DNA from: Dysgonomonas sp. 25
GTDB taxonomy: Bacteria > Bacteroidota > Bacteroidia > Bacteroidales > Dysgonomonadaceae
DNA: 64,000 nucleotides
Reading direction: 5' to 3'
NCBI RefSeq assembly: GCF_010501075.1
Contig: NZ_QVMN01000008.1
Span: 91,541 to 155,540 of the forward strand
Shown: in pieces, positions 34,145-42,461 of the stretch
Numbering within the stretch: position 1 is the first letter of the stretch
Layout of the letters: each line of letters opens with the position of its first letter
The notes under the pieces: generated by a model
What the model was told of the DNA's origin: nothing
Seen by the model: only the letters and a program-made list of their open reading frames with translations
Databases searched by the model: none
Translations under genes and position numbers: made by a program

Positions 34145-35203
34145 CTACTTAAAAATCAATGTTCCTATACCCACGATGAAAATATTCAGCAATGCCAGCG
34201 GGAACAACATCTTCCAGCCGAGACGCATCAATTGGTCGTAGCGGAAACGCGGGATTGTCCAGCGTACCCACATATAGAAGAATATAAAGAACAAAGTCTT
34301 ACCAAACAGTGCAAGGAATGCGATAGCATTTGCCACATTCACTCCCCAATCGCCTTTGGCATATAATGTTTCATTCACCCAGTCGATTCCCGGATAGTTA
34401 TACCCTCCGAAGAAAAGGACGGAGATAAATACCGACGAGAAAAACATGCTGGCATATTCCGAGAACATATAGAATCCCATCTTCATCGAACCGAATTCGG
34501 TATGGTGGCCGTTGACCAATTCCGATTCGCACTCGGCGAGGTCGAACGGTGTACGGTTACACTCGGCAAATGAACAGATAATGAAAATCAGACACGAGAT
34601 AGGTTGCACAATAGCGTTCCAGCGCATACCATGCCATGCACTCTGATGGTCGGTTATATCGTTCAGGCTCATCGAGCCGGTAGCTATGATAACAGCAATA
34701 AGGGCAAGCCCCATCGCTATTTCGTACGAAATCATCTGTGCTCCTGCGCGGATAGCCCCTTGAAGGGCAAATTTGTTGCCCGACGCCCACGCTCCGAGAA
34801 CAATGCCGTAGACGCTGGTCGATAACACGGCTACGATAAACAGCACGGCTACATTGACATCCGCCACTTGGGGAACATATCTTTCGCCCATGATGATGAA
34901 CTCTTTTGCCCACGGAATGACGGCTGTCCCCAGTAACGAGACGGCCATAGCTATGCCCGGGCCTGCGATAAACAGCCACTTGTTGCGCGTGTTGACAACA
35001 AGGTCTTCTTTCGCAAACAATTTTGTTCCGTCGCATACCGGTTGCAACAGCCCGAAAGGCCCTGCGCGGTTTGGTCCGTAGCGGTCTTGGATGAATCCTG
35101 CAACCTTACGCTCGGCATAAGTAGAGTACATCGCCACCACCAAGGTGATGGTGAATACCAGCAGGATAAATATCAGTTTTTCAACAATAAATGCAATCTC
35201 CAT
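34145..35203 (-). CDS. nuoH: NADH-quinone oxidoreductase subunit H
   Basis: NuoH forms the membrane part of the quinone chamber. The 352-residue, eight-helix protein has YAERKVAGFIQDRYGPNRAG (conserved cytosolic loop), GAQMISYEIAMGLALI with the charged E-channel residues, and NRTPFDLAECESELVNGHH. It starts 58 bp after nuoG, in a spacer of TTATCAG/GTAACT repeat words. Confidence 0.96.
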   Translation of the reverse strand: MEIAFIVEKLIFILLVFTITLVVAMYSTYAERKVAGFIQDRYGPNRAGPFGLLQPVCDGTKLFAKEDLVVNTRNKWLFIAGPGIAMAVSLLGTAVIPWAKEFIIMGERYVPQVADVNVAVLFIVAVLSTSVYGIVLGAWASGNKFALQGAIRAGAQMISYEIAMGLALIAVIIATGSMSLNDITDHQSAWHGMRWNAIVQPISCLIFIICSFAECNRTPFDLAECESELVNGHHTEFGSMKMGFYMFSEYASMFFSSVFISVLFFGGYNYPGIDWVNETLYAKGDWGVNVANAIAFLALFGKTLFFIFFYMWVRWTIPRFRYDQLMRLGWKMLFPLALLNIFIVGIGTLIFK

Positions 35204-35261
35204 AATCAGTTAGCAGTTATCAGTCAACAGTTATCAGGTACTTCTTGTAACCTGTAACTAT
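35204..35261. repeat. Short degenerate repeats in the nuoG-nuoH spacer
   Basis: The spacer is made of repeated words: CAGTTAGCAGTTATCAG, TCAACAGTTATCAG, then CTTGTAACCTGTAACT. The last part matches the core word of the GTAACT-hairpin family, without the hairpin. Confidence 0.5.
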
Positions 35262-36305
35262 CTATTTTTTTGTTTCTTCTATCGCTTTCAATTCCTGTTC
35301 GTCGTACGGAACTTGTTCCATACTTATTTTCTCACGGTCTTGCGGACGTCCTTCCTCTACCAGCTCGCCCATATTGAGTTGTACTTTCTCGGTAGGCTTG
35401 GTATAGTTGTTGACGTTCAACACGGATTGCTTGCCGAATTCGCGAGGCTTTTCGATTGTCCAGTCAGACAATTCTTTTTTCTCGAAACGGCATTCGTTGC
35501 AGATGAATTCGTCCACTTCTCCCCATTCGTTTTTACGTGCCGAAACCCGTTGAATATGGTCGCCGAACATCCACAGTACCACTTTGCCCGAACAATGCGG
35601 ACAGTCGCGGTGGGCGTCGAATTTCTTGGTGAACCATACACGCGATTTGAAGCGGAAGGTCTTATCTGTCAATGCTCCCACAGGGCAAACATCAATCATG
35701 TTCCCCGAAAAAGCATTGTCTATCGAGTTTTTGATATAAGTCGATATTTCTGCACGGTCGCCACGGTTCAAGACACCATGTACCCGTTCCGGTGTGAGTT
35801 GGTCGGCAACATGTACGCAACGGTAACAAATGATACAGCGGTTCTTGTTGAGGGCTATATAATTACCGATATCTTCGGTAACGAATGTTTCTTTCTTCTC
35901 GATGAAGCGCGAATGAAAGGATTTATTTTCCATCGCCAAATCCTGCAGGCTACACTCTCCGGCCTGATCGCATACGGGGCAATCGAGCGGGTGATTTATC
36001 AGCAGCATTTCGGTAATCGCTTTGCGGGCAGTCAATGCACGGGGCGAAGTAGCGCTTTTCACTTCCATACCGTCTTGCACAGCCGTCACACACGAAGGTT
36101 GCAATTTGGGCATCGGGCGAGGATCTTTCTCGCTGCCTTTCGATACTTCGACCAAGCAGCAACGGCATTTCCCTCCGCTACCCTTCAGTTTAGCGTAATA
36201 GCACATAGTCGGCGGCACACAGTTGCCTCCGATCATGCGGGCAGCTTGCAGGATGGTTGTCCCTTCGGCTACTTCTATTGTTTGTCCGTCTATTGTAACT
36301 TTCAT
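35262..36305 (-). CDS. nuoG: NADH-quinone oxidoreductase subunit G, short form
   Basis: The 347-residue protein keeps the redox chain part of NuoG: a [2Fe-2S] domain (Cys35, Cys47, Cys50, Cys72), the His/Cys3 site HPLDCPVCDQAGEC, and a 4Fe-4S domain (CIICYRC; DVCPVGAL). It continues into the start of the molybdopterin-oxidoreductase fold (CPHCSGKVV to FICNECRF, two CxxC pairs) and then stops, lacking the large C-terminal domain of longer NuoG proteins (about 700-900 residues). Short forms are known in Bacteroidetes. It lies in the usual place between nuoF and nuoH, so it is not a random truncation. Confidence 0.92.
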   Translation of the reverse strand: MKVTIDGQTIEVAEGTTILQAARMIGGNCVPPTMCYYAKLKGSGGKCRCCLVEVSKGSEKDPRPMPKLQPSCVTAVQDGMEVKSATSPRALTARKAITEMLLINHPLDCPVCDQAGECSLQDLAMENKSFHSRFIEKKETFVTEDIGNYIALNKNRCIICYRCVHVADQLTPERVHGVLNRGDRAEISTYIKNSIDNAFSGNMIDVCPVGALTDKTFRFKSRVWFTKKFDAHRDCPHCSGKVVLWMFGDHIQRVSARKNEWGEVDEFICNECRFEKKELSDWTIEKPREFGKQSVLNVNNYTKPTEKVQLNMGELVEEGRPQDREKISMEQVPYDEQELKAIEETKK

Positions 36306-36306
36306 T

Positions 36307-36423
36307 TCACCTCCCCAACCCCTCCTACAGAGGGGCTTTTGTTTCGGTTATCATTTATTTCCTATCACTATTTTTTCACCTTCATCTTGTTCCCTCCCTA
36401 TTGGGGAGGGTTAGGGTGGGGTG
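36307..36423. repeat. Spacer element, copy 2 (nuoF-nuoG)
   Basis: Ends identical to those of the element at 34022-34143; the middle ~50 bp is unrelated or strongly diverged. It occupies the full spacer between the nuoF stop and the nuoG start. Confidence 0.75.
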
Positions 36424-36424
36424 T

Positions 36425-37783
36425 TTAACTTTTCAATAATTTCCTTACCTGTTCCATCGGTTCGTTAACGAAGTGGTCTCTGTTCTTCACCTTTTCGGGG
36501 AAGCGGACGTGGTATTCGAACTCTTCGCGGAAATGGTGTATTGCAGCAGCCACCGGCCACGAAGCGGCATCACCCAACGGGCAGATGGTATTCCCTTCTA
36601 TCTGGCTCTGAATACTAAATAATAAATCTATATCTTCTTCGCGTCCTTTACCTTCTTCGATGCGGTGCAGGATTTTTTCCATCCAACCCGTTCCTTCGCG
36701 GCAAGGCGAACATTGTCCGCAGCTTTCGTGATGGAAGAAGCGCGATATATTCCAGGTGTTACGTACGATACAAGTGGTGTCGTTATACACGATAAATCCA
36801 CCCGAACCGAGTGACGAGCCTGTCTGTTTACCGCCATCCGACCACGATTCGTAGCTCATCAGGCGATCTACGCCTTCGGCAGTTTTGAATATATATTGCG
36901 GAGGAAGTATCTGTACAGATGCCCCGCCCGGGATAAGCGCTTTAAGCGGACGGTCGTCCATCATGCCACCACAATATTCGTCGGAGTAGAAGAATTCTTC
37001 TACAGATAGTCCCATTTCTATTTCGTATACACCCGGATTTTTGATATGTCCCGATGCACTGATCAGTTTTGTTCCGGTCGATTTCTCTGTACCAATAGCA
37101 GCATAAGCCGCTCCGCCGTTATTCACGATCCACGATACGGTAGATATTGATTCTACGTTGTTCACCACCGTAGGTTCTGCCCACACCCCGCTGACAGCAG
37201 GGAAAGGTGGTTTCATACGCGGATTACCGCGTTTCCCTTCGAGCGATTCCAGCAAAGCTGTCTCCTCGCCGCAGACATATGCTCCGGCTCCACAGTGCAC
37301 GTATAGATCGAGGTTGTAGCCCGTACCCAGTATATTTTTGCCTAACCAACCGTTGGCGTATGCTTCTTTGATGGCTTTTTCGAGGATTTTGAAAATCCAC
37401 ATATATTCCCCGCGAATGTAGATGTAAGACAGGTTTGCTTCCAGCGCATAGCTGGCAAGGATAGCCCCTTCAATCAACAGGTGCGGAATCTTATGCATCA
37501 GATAACGGTCTTTGAACGTTCCCGGCTCCGATTCGTCGGCATTCACTACCAGATGGCGGGGTTTGCCCGAGCGTTTGTCTATAAAACTCCATTTCAATCC
37601 CATCGGGAATCCTGCCCCTCCACGTCCGCGGATGCCCGAAGCTTTTACTTCTTCGGTAACGGCGTCGGGAGTCATCGTTTTCAGGGCTTTCTCTACGGCA
37701 GAGTAGCCACCGTTTTTGCGGTAGACTTCATATTCCTGAATGCCTTCGATATGTAACTTCTCAAATAATATCTTTTTACCCAT
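36425..37783 (-). CDS. nuoF: NADH-quinone oxidoreductase subunit F
   Basis: NuoF binds NADH and FMN and carries cluster N3. The 452-residue protein has GIRGRGGAGFPMGLKW (NADH site), GAGAYVCGEETALLESLEG (FMN site) and the 4Fe-4S ligands in ESCGQCSPCREGTGW plus TICPLGDAASWP. ATG at 37783 is chosen over an in-frame TTG at 37789. Its presence means this complex I can use NADH directly, unlike the nuoEFG-less complexes of Bacteroides. Confidence 0.96.
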   Translation of the reverse strand: MGKKILFEKLHIEGIQEYEVYRKNGGYSAVEKALKTMTPDAVTEEVKASGIRGRGGAGFPMGLKWSFIDKRSGKPRHLVVNADESEPGTFKDRYLMHKIPHLLIEGAILASYALEANLSYIYIRGEYMWIFKILEKAIKEAYANGWLGKNILGTGYNLDLYVHCGAGAYVCGEETALLESLEGKRGNPRMKPPFPAVSGVWAEPTVVNNVESISTVSWIVNNGGAAYAAIGTEKSTGTKLISASGHIKNPGVYEIEMGLSVEEFFYSDEYCGGMMDDRPLKALIPGGASVQILPPQYIFKTAEGVDRLMSYESWSDGGKQTGSSLGSGGFIVYNDTTCIVRNTWNISRFFHHESCGQCSPCREGTGWMEKILHRIEEGKGREEDIDLLFSIQSQIEGNTICPLGDAASWPVAAAIHHFREEFEYHVRFPEKVKNRDHFVNEPMEQVRKLLKS

Positions 37784-37793
37784 TGCCAACGAT

Positions 37794-38303
37794 TCAATGA
37801 AGTTTTACTTTTCCTTGTCTGCAATCCTCAATCAAGGCGTCGATTTTTTCTTCGGTCAGAAATTCATGGTAGTAATCGCCTAATTGCAGCATCGGCCCGA
37901 AACCGCATGCTCCGAGGCATTCTACGCCTACCACGCTGAATAATCCGTCAGGAGTTACTTCTCCTTCTTTGACGCCCAGTTTTTTGCATGTATATTCCAT
38001 CAACTCTTCCCCCTTGCGGATAGCGCAGCAGCTTGTCCGGCAGAATTCGAGCATATATTTTCCCTTTGGTTTCTGGTTGAACATGGTATAGAATGTCACA
38101 ACCTCGTAGACCTCAATCGGTTTCACTTCCAGTATTTCGGCAACCTTATCCATCAGTTCCACGCTCAACCAGTCGTTGTGTGCATCCTGCACAGCATGCA
38201 GCACGGGGAGCATCGCCGACTTCTTTTTATCGGCGGGATAGTGGCTTAGCAGTTCGTCGATACGCGCCTGCAATTCGGGAGTGATATTTATTTCTTGTTT
38301 CAT
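37794..38303 (-). CDS. nuoE: NADH-quinone oxidoreductase subunit E
   Basis: NuoE carries the [2Fe-2S] cluster N1a in a thioredoxin-like fold. The 169-residue protein shows VVTFYTMFNQKPKGKYMLEF, the ligand set CRTSCC and CLGACGFGP. It starts after a 60 bp spacer from nuoD that is built of GCTGTTAG/CCTTTAG words, and nuoF follows after 10 bp. Confidence 0.95.
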   Translation of the reverse strand: MKQEINITPELQARIDELLSHYPADKKKSAMLPVLHAVQDAHNDWLSVELMDKVAEILEVKPIEVYEVVTFYTMFNQKPKGKYMLEFCRTSCCAIRKGEELMEYTCKKLGVKEGEVTPDGLFSVVGVECLGACGFGPMLQLGDYYHEFLTEEKIDALIEDCRQGKVKLH

Positions 38304-38363
38304 AATAATAGCTGTTAGCCCTTAGCCTTTAGCTGTTAGTATTTTTTAATTAGCATATTTTTA
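38304..38363. repeat. TTAGC-type short repeats in the nuoD-nuoE spacer
   Basis: AGCTGTTAGCCCTTAGCC and TTTAGCTGTTAG form tandem degenerate repeats, similar to AGCTTTTAGCCATTAG near 12089. The 3' part is AT-rich. Confidence 0.45.
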
Positions 38364-39614
38364 CTATGCGTCCAACTCTCCTGCAATAACATTCAGACTC
38401 GAAAGCGTGATGACAGCATCGGAAATGGAGCTGCCTTTCACCAATTCGGGGAATGCCTGATAAAAAATAAAGCAAGGACGACGGAAGTGCAAGCGGTAAG
38501 GCGCACGCGAACCGTCGGTAATCAGATACATCCCGAGTTCGCCGTTTGCGGCTTCTACGGAGTGGTATACCTCGCTGACAGGAACAGGGTATTCGCCCAT
38601 CACTATCTTGAAGTGGTTTATCAATGCTTCCATCTGCGTATACACCTCTTCCTTCGGAGGGAGGTAATATTCCGGCACATCGGCATGGTAAGGGTCTTTC
38701 TTCATCCCTTTCAGCTTGTCGAAAGCCTGACGAATGATGCGAACCCCTTCTTTTACTTCGCCTGCGCGAACGCACCAGCGGTCGTAAGTATCGCCGGATT
38801 GCCCGACAGGGATGTCGAAATCGAAATCTTCGTAAGAGCTGTAAGGGCTGGCAACGCGCACATCGTAGTCGATACCTGTTGCACGGAGGTTAGGTCCTGT
38901 GAAACCGTAGTTCATTGCCTTTTCGGCGTCGATTACGCCTACACCGATCGTGCGATCCATAAAGATGCGGTTTCGTACGCATAGGTTTTCTAATTCGCCC
39001 CAAGCCTTAGGAAATCCTTCGAGGAATTTCTCTATCTTTTGGTAGCAAGCTTCGCTGAAATCGCGTTCGAATCCGCCAATACGTCCGATGTTGGTCGTAA
39101 GGCGTGCCCCGCAGACTTCTTCGTATATTTCGTATATCAGTTCGCGGAATTCCATCACATAAAGGAAGCCTGTATATGCTCCCATATCGACACCCAATAT
39201 ACCGTTGCAAATGATGTGGTCGGCAATGCGGGCAAGTTCCATAATAATAACACGCATATATTGCGCCTTCTTAGGAACTTCGACGTTCAATGCTTTTTCT
39301 ACGGTCATCCACCAGCACATATTGTTGAGTGGCGACGAACAGTAGTTCAGCCGGTCGGTCAGTGTATTGATTTGGTAGAACGTGCGGTGCTCGGCTATCT
39401 TTTCGAAAGCGCGATGGATATATCCTACCGTTGTGTCGGCATCAAGGATGATGTCGCCGTCGAGTAGCAGGATATTCTGAAATACACCGTGAGTGGAGGG
39501 GTGAGTAGGACCGAAATTGATTACGGATAACTCGCGTCCGTCTGCGAAGTTCTGATTCTTAATCATCTCTTCAAATTGACGTACTTTTGGAGATATAACT
39601 GGTTCGCCTAACAT
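38364..39614 (-). CDS. nuoD: NADH-quinone oxidoreductase subunit D
   Basis: NuoD (49 kDa homologue) forms the quinone head-group site with NuoB. The 416-residue protein has NFGPTHPSTHGVFQN, VGYIHRAFEKIAEHRT, NNMCWW and the C-terminal DAVITLSSLNVIAGELD, which matches the family end. It overlaps nuoC by one base (stop and start share an A). nuoC and nuoD are separate genes here. Confidence 0.96.
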   Translation of the reverse strand: MLGEPVISPKVRQFEEMIKNQNFADGRELSVINFGPTHPSTHGVFQNILLLDGDIILDADTTVGYIHRAFEKIAEHRTFYQINTLTDRLNYCSSPLNNMCWWMTVEKALNVEVPKKAQYMRVIIMELARIADHIICNGILGVDMGAYTGFLYVMEFRELIYEIYEEVCGARLTTNIGRIGGFERDFSEACYQKIEKFLEGFPKAWGELENLCVRNRIFMDRTIGVGVIDAEKAMNYGFTGPNLRATGIDYDVRVASPYSSYEDFDFDIPVGQSGDTYDRWCVRAGEVKEGVRIIRQAFDKLKGMKKDPYHADVPEYYLPPKEEVYTQMEALINHFKIVMGEYPVPVSEVYHSVEAANGELGMYLITDGSRAPYRLHFRRPCFIFYQAFPELVKGSSISDAVITLSSLNVIAGELDA

Positions 39615-40159
39615 TATGCTTCTCCTCCTTTCGTTTCTACTTCGTAGTTATTGGGTGTACGTCCGAAGAAACGGTCGTCCTTATCGGAACGTCCTCCGTC
39701 TTCGAGCGGGAATTCTTTTCTCATAGGATGGGATGATACGCTGTCGGCATTCAATATACGGCGTAAATCGGGGTGTCCGATAAATTTGATACCGAAGAAG
39801 TCGAATGTTTCGCGCTCCATCCATCCGGCAGCCTTGAATATGTCGGTTACGGTTGCCACTTCCGGCTGTCCGTTCAGATATACTTTTACGCGTACCCGTA
39901 CATTATTTATCCAGTTGTGCAGCAGGTACACCACTGCAAACTGCGAATCTTTATCATTGTCAGGATAATGCACACCACAAAGGTCAGTGAGGAAGTTGAA
40001 TAGAAGTGTTTCGTCCTCGTGCATATATTGTATTACATCGTGTATCGCTTCGGGTGAAGCTTCGAATGTAAGGATATCCTTTTCCATGCGGAAGTTGGAT
40101 ACACCTTTTGGGAATTGCTCCGTAATCCGGCTTTGAATAGTGGATGTTTCGAGTGTCAT
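39614..40159 (-). CDS. nuoC: NADH-quinone oxidoreductase subunit C
   Basis: NuoC (30 kDa homologue) is a structural subunit of the peripheral arm. The 181-residue protein ends with the signature RETFDFFGIKFIGHPDLRRI and PLEDGGRSDKDDRFFGR. It overlaps nuoB by 4 bp (ATGA), indicating tight translational coupling. Confidence 0.95.
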   Translation of the reverse strand: MTLETSTIQSRITEQFPKGVSNFRMEKDILTFEASPEAIHDVIQYMHEDETLLFNFLTDLCGVHYPDNDKDSQFAVVYLLHNWINNVRVRVKVYLNGQPEVATVTDIFKAAGWMERETFDFFGIKFIGHPDLRRILNADSVSSHPMRKEFPLEDGGRSDKDDRFFGRTPNNYEVETKGGEA

Positions 40160-40734
40160 TTCGCTTCCTCCTCTTCTTCAAACTGGTACGACTTCAACAA
40201 TTCCTTATATCTTTCCGAACCACGGCGGTGGATGGACTCGTTTTTAACGATTTCCTGTAATTGCATCACACCGTCGATAATCTGCTCCGGGCGCGGTGGG
40301 CATCCGGGTACATATACGTCCACAGGGATAACCTTGTCGATTCCCTGCAATACGGAGTATGTATCGAATATTCCGCCCGACGAAGCACAAGCTCCCACAG
40401 CTATCACCCATTTGGGCTCGGCCATTTGTTCGTATACATGGCGGAGTACGGGAACGAGCTTTTTCGAGATAGTCCCCATCACCATCAGCATATCTGCCTG
40501 ACGTGGCGAGAAGCTGTTTCGTTCAGCTCCGAAACGTCCCATGTCGTAATTGGATGCCATGGTCGCCATGAACTCGATGCCGCAGCACGAGGTGGCGAAA
40601 GGCAACGGCCAAAGAGAATTGGCACGGGCTAATCCGATGACATTATCGAATTTGGTAGCAAAAAAGCCTTCCCCCATATATCCTTCGGGGCAAGGGACAA
40701 TATCAACGGTTGATAGTTTAGTTTTTTTGCTCAT
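40156..40734 (-). CDS. nuoB: NADH-quinone oxidoreductase subunit B
   Basis: NuoB carries cluster N2, the final electron donor to quinone. The 192-residue protein shows TSCCGIEFMATMASNYDMGR with the tandem cysteines, then VIAVGACASSGGIFD and PVDVYVPGCPPRPEQI with the remaining two ligands. All four Cys are present. It starts 21 bp after nuoA. Confidence 0.97.
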   Translation of the reverse strand: MSKKTKLSTVDIVPCPEGYMGEGFFATKFDNVIGLARANSLWPLPFATSCCGIEFMATMASNYDMGRFGAERNSFSPRQADMLMVMGTISKKLVPVLRHVYEQMAEPKWVIAVGACASSGGIFDTYSVLQGIDKVIPVDVYVPGCPPRPEQIIDGVMQLQEIVKNESIHRRGSERYKELLKSYQFEEEEEAK

Positions 40735-40755
40735 ATATAGTGATATATAGATTGC

Positions 40756-41127
40756 TTATTTTTCCCAGTCGAGCGCTTTGCGCTTCTTTATATAAAGGTA
40801 TCCGATAAACAGCAGTCCGAGGAATCCTCCCATCTTGAGCAGGCCTTCCCAGCCTAACTCGCTGAAATTTACTGCCCAAGGGTACATAAAGATGATTTCT
40901 ATATCGAAAAGCACAAATAGTATGGCTACGAGGAAATAGCGGATAGAAAAGGGATAGCGGGCATTGCCGATGGATGGTAACCCGCACTCGAAGTTGTCGA
41001 GCTTATTTTTCATACGTACTTTCGGTCCCAGTAGTTGCGATACAAAAATGATAGCAACCACAAATATTACACAGAATGCTATTTGCATAAGAATGGGTAG
41101 AAAACCGTATAAAGTCGAAGATTCCAT
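40756..41127 (-). CDS. nuoA: NADH-quinone oxidoreductase subunit A
   Basis: NuoA is a three-helix membrane subunit near the quinone chamber. The 123-residue protein has the conserved loop KLDNFECGLPSIGNARYPFS and FLVAILFVLFDIEIIFMYPW with the conserved acidic residues. It is the first gene of the operon. A -7 box of the TAnnTTTG type lies 50 bp upstream. Confidence 0.96.
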   Translation of the reverse strand: MESSTLYGFLPILMQIAFCVIFVVAIIFVSQLLGPKVRMKNKLDNFECGLPSIGNARYPFSIRYFLVAILFVLFDIEIIFMYPWAVNFSELGWEGLLKMGGFLGLLFIGYLYIKKRKALDWEK

Positions 41128-41176
41128 CGTTATTTTTCTATTGATTGATTCTTGGTATATTTTATGTTCTAAAGCA

Positions 41177-41184
41177 CAAAGATA
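41177..41184 (-). promoter_or_regulatory. -7 box of the nuo operon
   Basis: Reads TATCTTTG on the minus strand, upstream of nuoA. A T-rich stretch lies above it, but no exact TTTG at 19-21 bp. It is the only good promoter candidate for the 14-gene operon. Confidence 0.5.
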
Positions 41185-41268
41185 CTCCCTTTTTCGCTAA
41201 AAAAATGTAGTAATTATGACAATTTTGGCAGGATTTTGATGAAAAAACAATTAAAAATGAACAAAATA

Positions 41269-41301
41269 AGCCGTTTTGCAAAGAGTACTTAGCAAACGGC
41301 T
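41269..41301 (-). terminator. Terminator after the secreted hypothetical gene
   Basis: AGCCGTTTTGC (41269-41279) pairs with GCAAACGGCT (41292-41301), with one bulge. On the minus strand it is followed by TATTTTGTT. The surrounding 41128-41419 spacer is AT-rich and holds nothing else clear apart from the nuoA promoter. Confidence 0.6.
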
Positions 41302-41419
41302 ATTTTAACAATTTTATATCGAAGTTTCGTTTTTTACTTTACTCATTCTATAATCTTCAACATCGAAAATTACAAAGATAGAATAGGGGATGTGTGTTTT
41401 CTTTTTCAATAGATAAAAG

Positions 41420-42367
41420 TTAATTCAGGTGTTCTTTTTTCTTATTAAGAGAAAAAACATGAATATTGTTATCTTTAATCCATAATATTCCGCCGTTATC
41501 GAGTTCTTTGCTGAAGTAACATGTTTGCTCACCTGATTCTGTGATTATAATTTCGTCAGTCATCATATTAAAGTTAGCAATTTTTTCTATCAAAACTAAT
41601 TCATTCTTAGTAACTTTATATAGATTGGTCGCTTCGGTATAATTCGGCGACAGATAATCTACTTTTGATCCAATATGGTATAATTCCTCATTATAGACAA
41701 ATGAGGTCATTGTCATAAATCCTACTGAGTCTATTACTGTCCTATTGGGTGAATCGGGGCTGATAGGTAGTCTGTCGGGATGTTCTGATATATTTCTTCT
41801 TTTTTGGTAGAGAGGTAGAGAAGATGGATCGTTGATCTCAAGAATAGCCGTGAATGCTGTTAGATGGAGTAGAGAAGTTGTCAGATAATATGTATTGTTT
41901 ATTTTATTGATAATAAAAGGACAAGTTGCCTCACAGGCATATTTTTTCTTTGTTCTTTTGTCTGTGAACCATGCTTCTCCTCCCCACTCTCCGTTGCAGA
42001 GTGTTTCTACCAGATACTGCTTGTCTTCGAAGAAGGGCTTTTGCTTGATTTTTTTATTATATCTCTCAAATTTTGTTCCGGTATAATAATATGGCTTGTT
42101 TTTATAATTGTAGGCAATCAATGTATTGTTATAGTTGATCAGGTAGTCGAGTTCGATATTGCAGTTTAAGGTGTCTATTGCTTTTGTTGTAAGGTCGATC
42201 TTGTAAGCATTGTCTCCTCGGCTATCCAGAAAATAAATACTGTTTTCTACTTTGCATAAGGATCTTGTATAGTCGTTAACTTCAATTGAGTCTTTTATTA
42301 TATTAAATGTCTGGGCATCTAAATTGAAAGAAATAACTAATGCTGACAAAAGAAGTATATTTTTCAT
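41420..42367 (-). CDS. Secreted hypothetical protein, possible beta-propeller
   Basis: I do not recognise the family. The 315-residue protein has a signal peptide (MKNILLLSALVISFNLDAQ) and a mature part rich in Tyr, Asn and short strands. Phrases such as NSIYFLDSRGDNAYKIDL and KNELVLIEKIANFNM resemble propeller blades, which is only a guess. Base use is more AT-rich than the neighbouring nuo and pnp genes, as judged from many AAA, AAT and ATA codons, suggesting a lineage-specific or acquired gene. It stands alone between two terminators. Confidence 0.6.
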   Translation of the reverse strand: MKNILLLSALVISFNLDAQTFNIIKDSIEVNDYTRSLCKVENSIYFLDSRGDNAYKIDLTTKAIDTLNCNIELDYLINYNNTLIAYNYKNKPYYYTGTKFERYNKKIKQKPFFEDKQYLVETLCNGEWGGEAWFTDKRTKKKYACEATCPFIINKINNTYYLTTSLLHLTAFTAILEINDPSSLPLYQKRRNISEHPDRLPISPDSPNRTVIDSVGFMTMTSFVYNEELYHIGSKVDYLSPNYTEATNLYKVTKNELVLIEKIANFNMMTDEIIITESGEQTCYFSKELDNGGILWIKDNNIHVFSLNKKKEHLN

Positions 42368-42402
42368 TTATTGTGTTTTTTTGCTAAAGATAAGAATTTA
42401 AG

Positions 42403-42437
42403 CATAAAAAAGCCGGGCTCCTTGTCGGAATCCGGCT
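42403..42437 (-). terminator. Terminator of pnp
   Basis: On the minus strand AGCCGGATTCC pairs imperfectly with GGAGCCCGGCT around GACAA, followed by a run of six T. It lies 25 bp beyond the pnp stop. Confidence 0.75.
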
Positions 42438-42461
42438 CTTAAATTATAATTGTAAGTTTAT

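Noticed and set aside
35313-36428. 371-codon plus-strand frame
   Set aside because: It is antisense to nuoG, whose iron-sulfur motifs are certain, and it continues through a spacer repeat.
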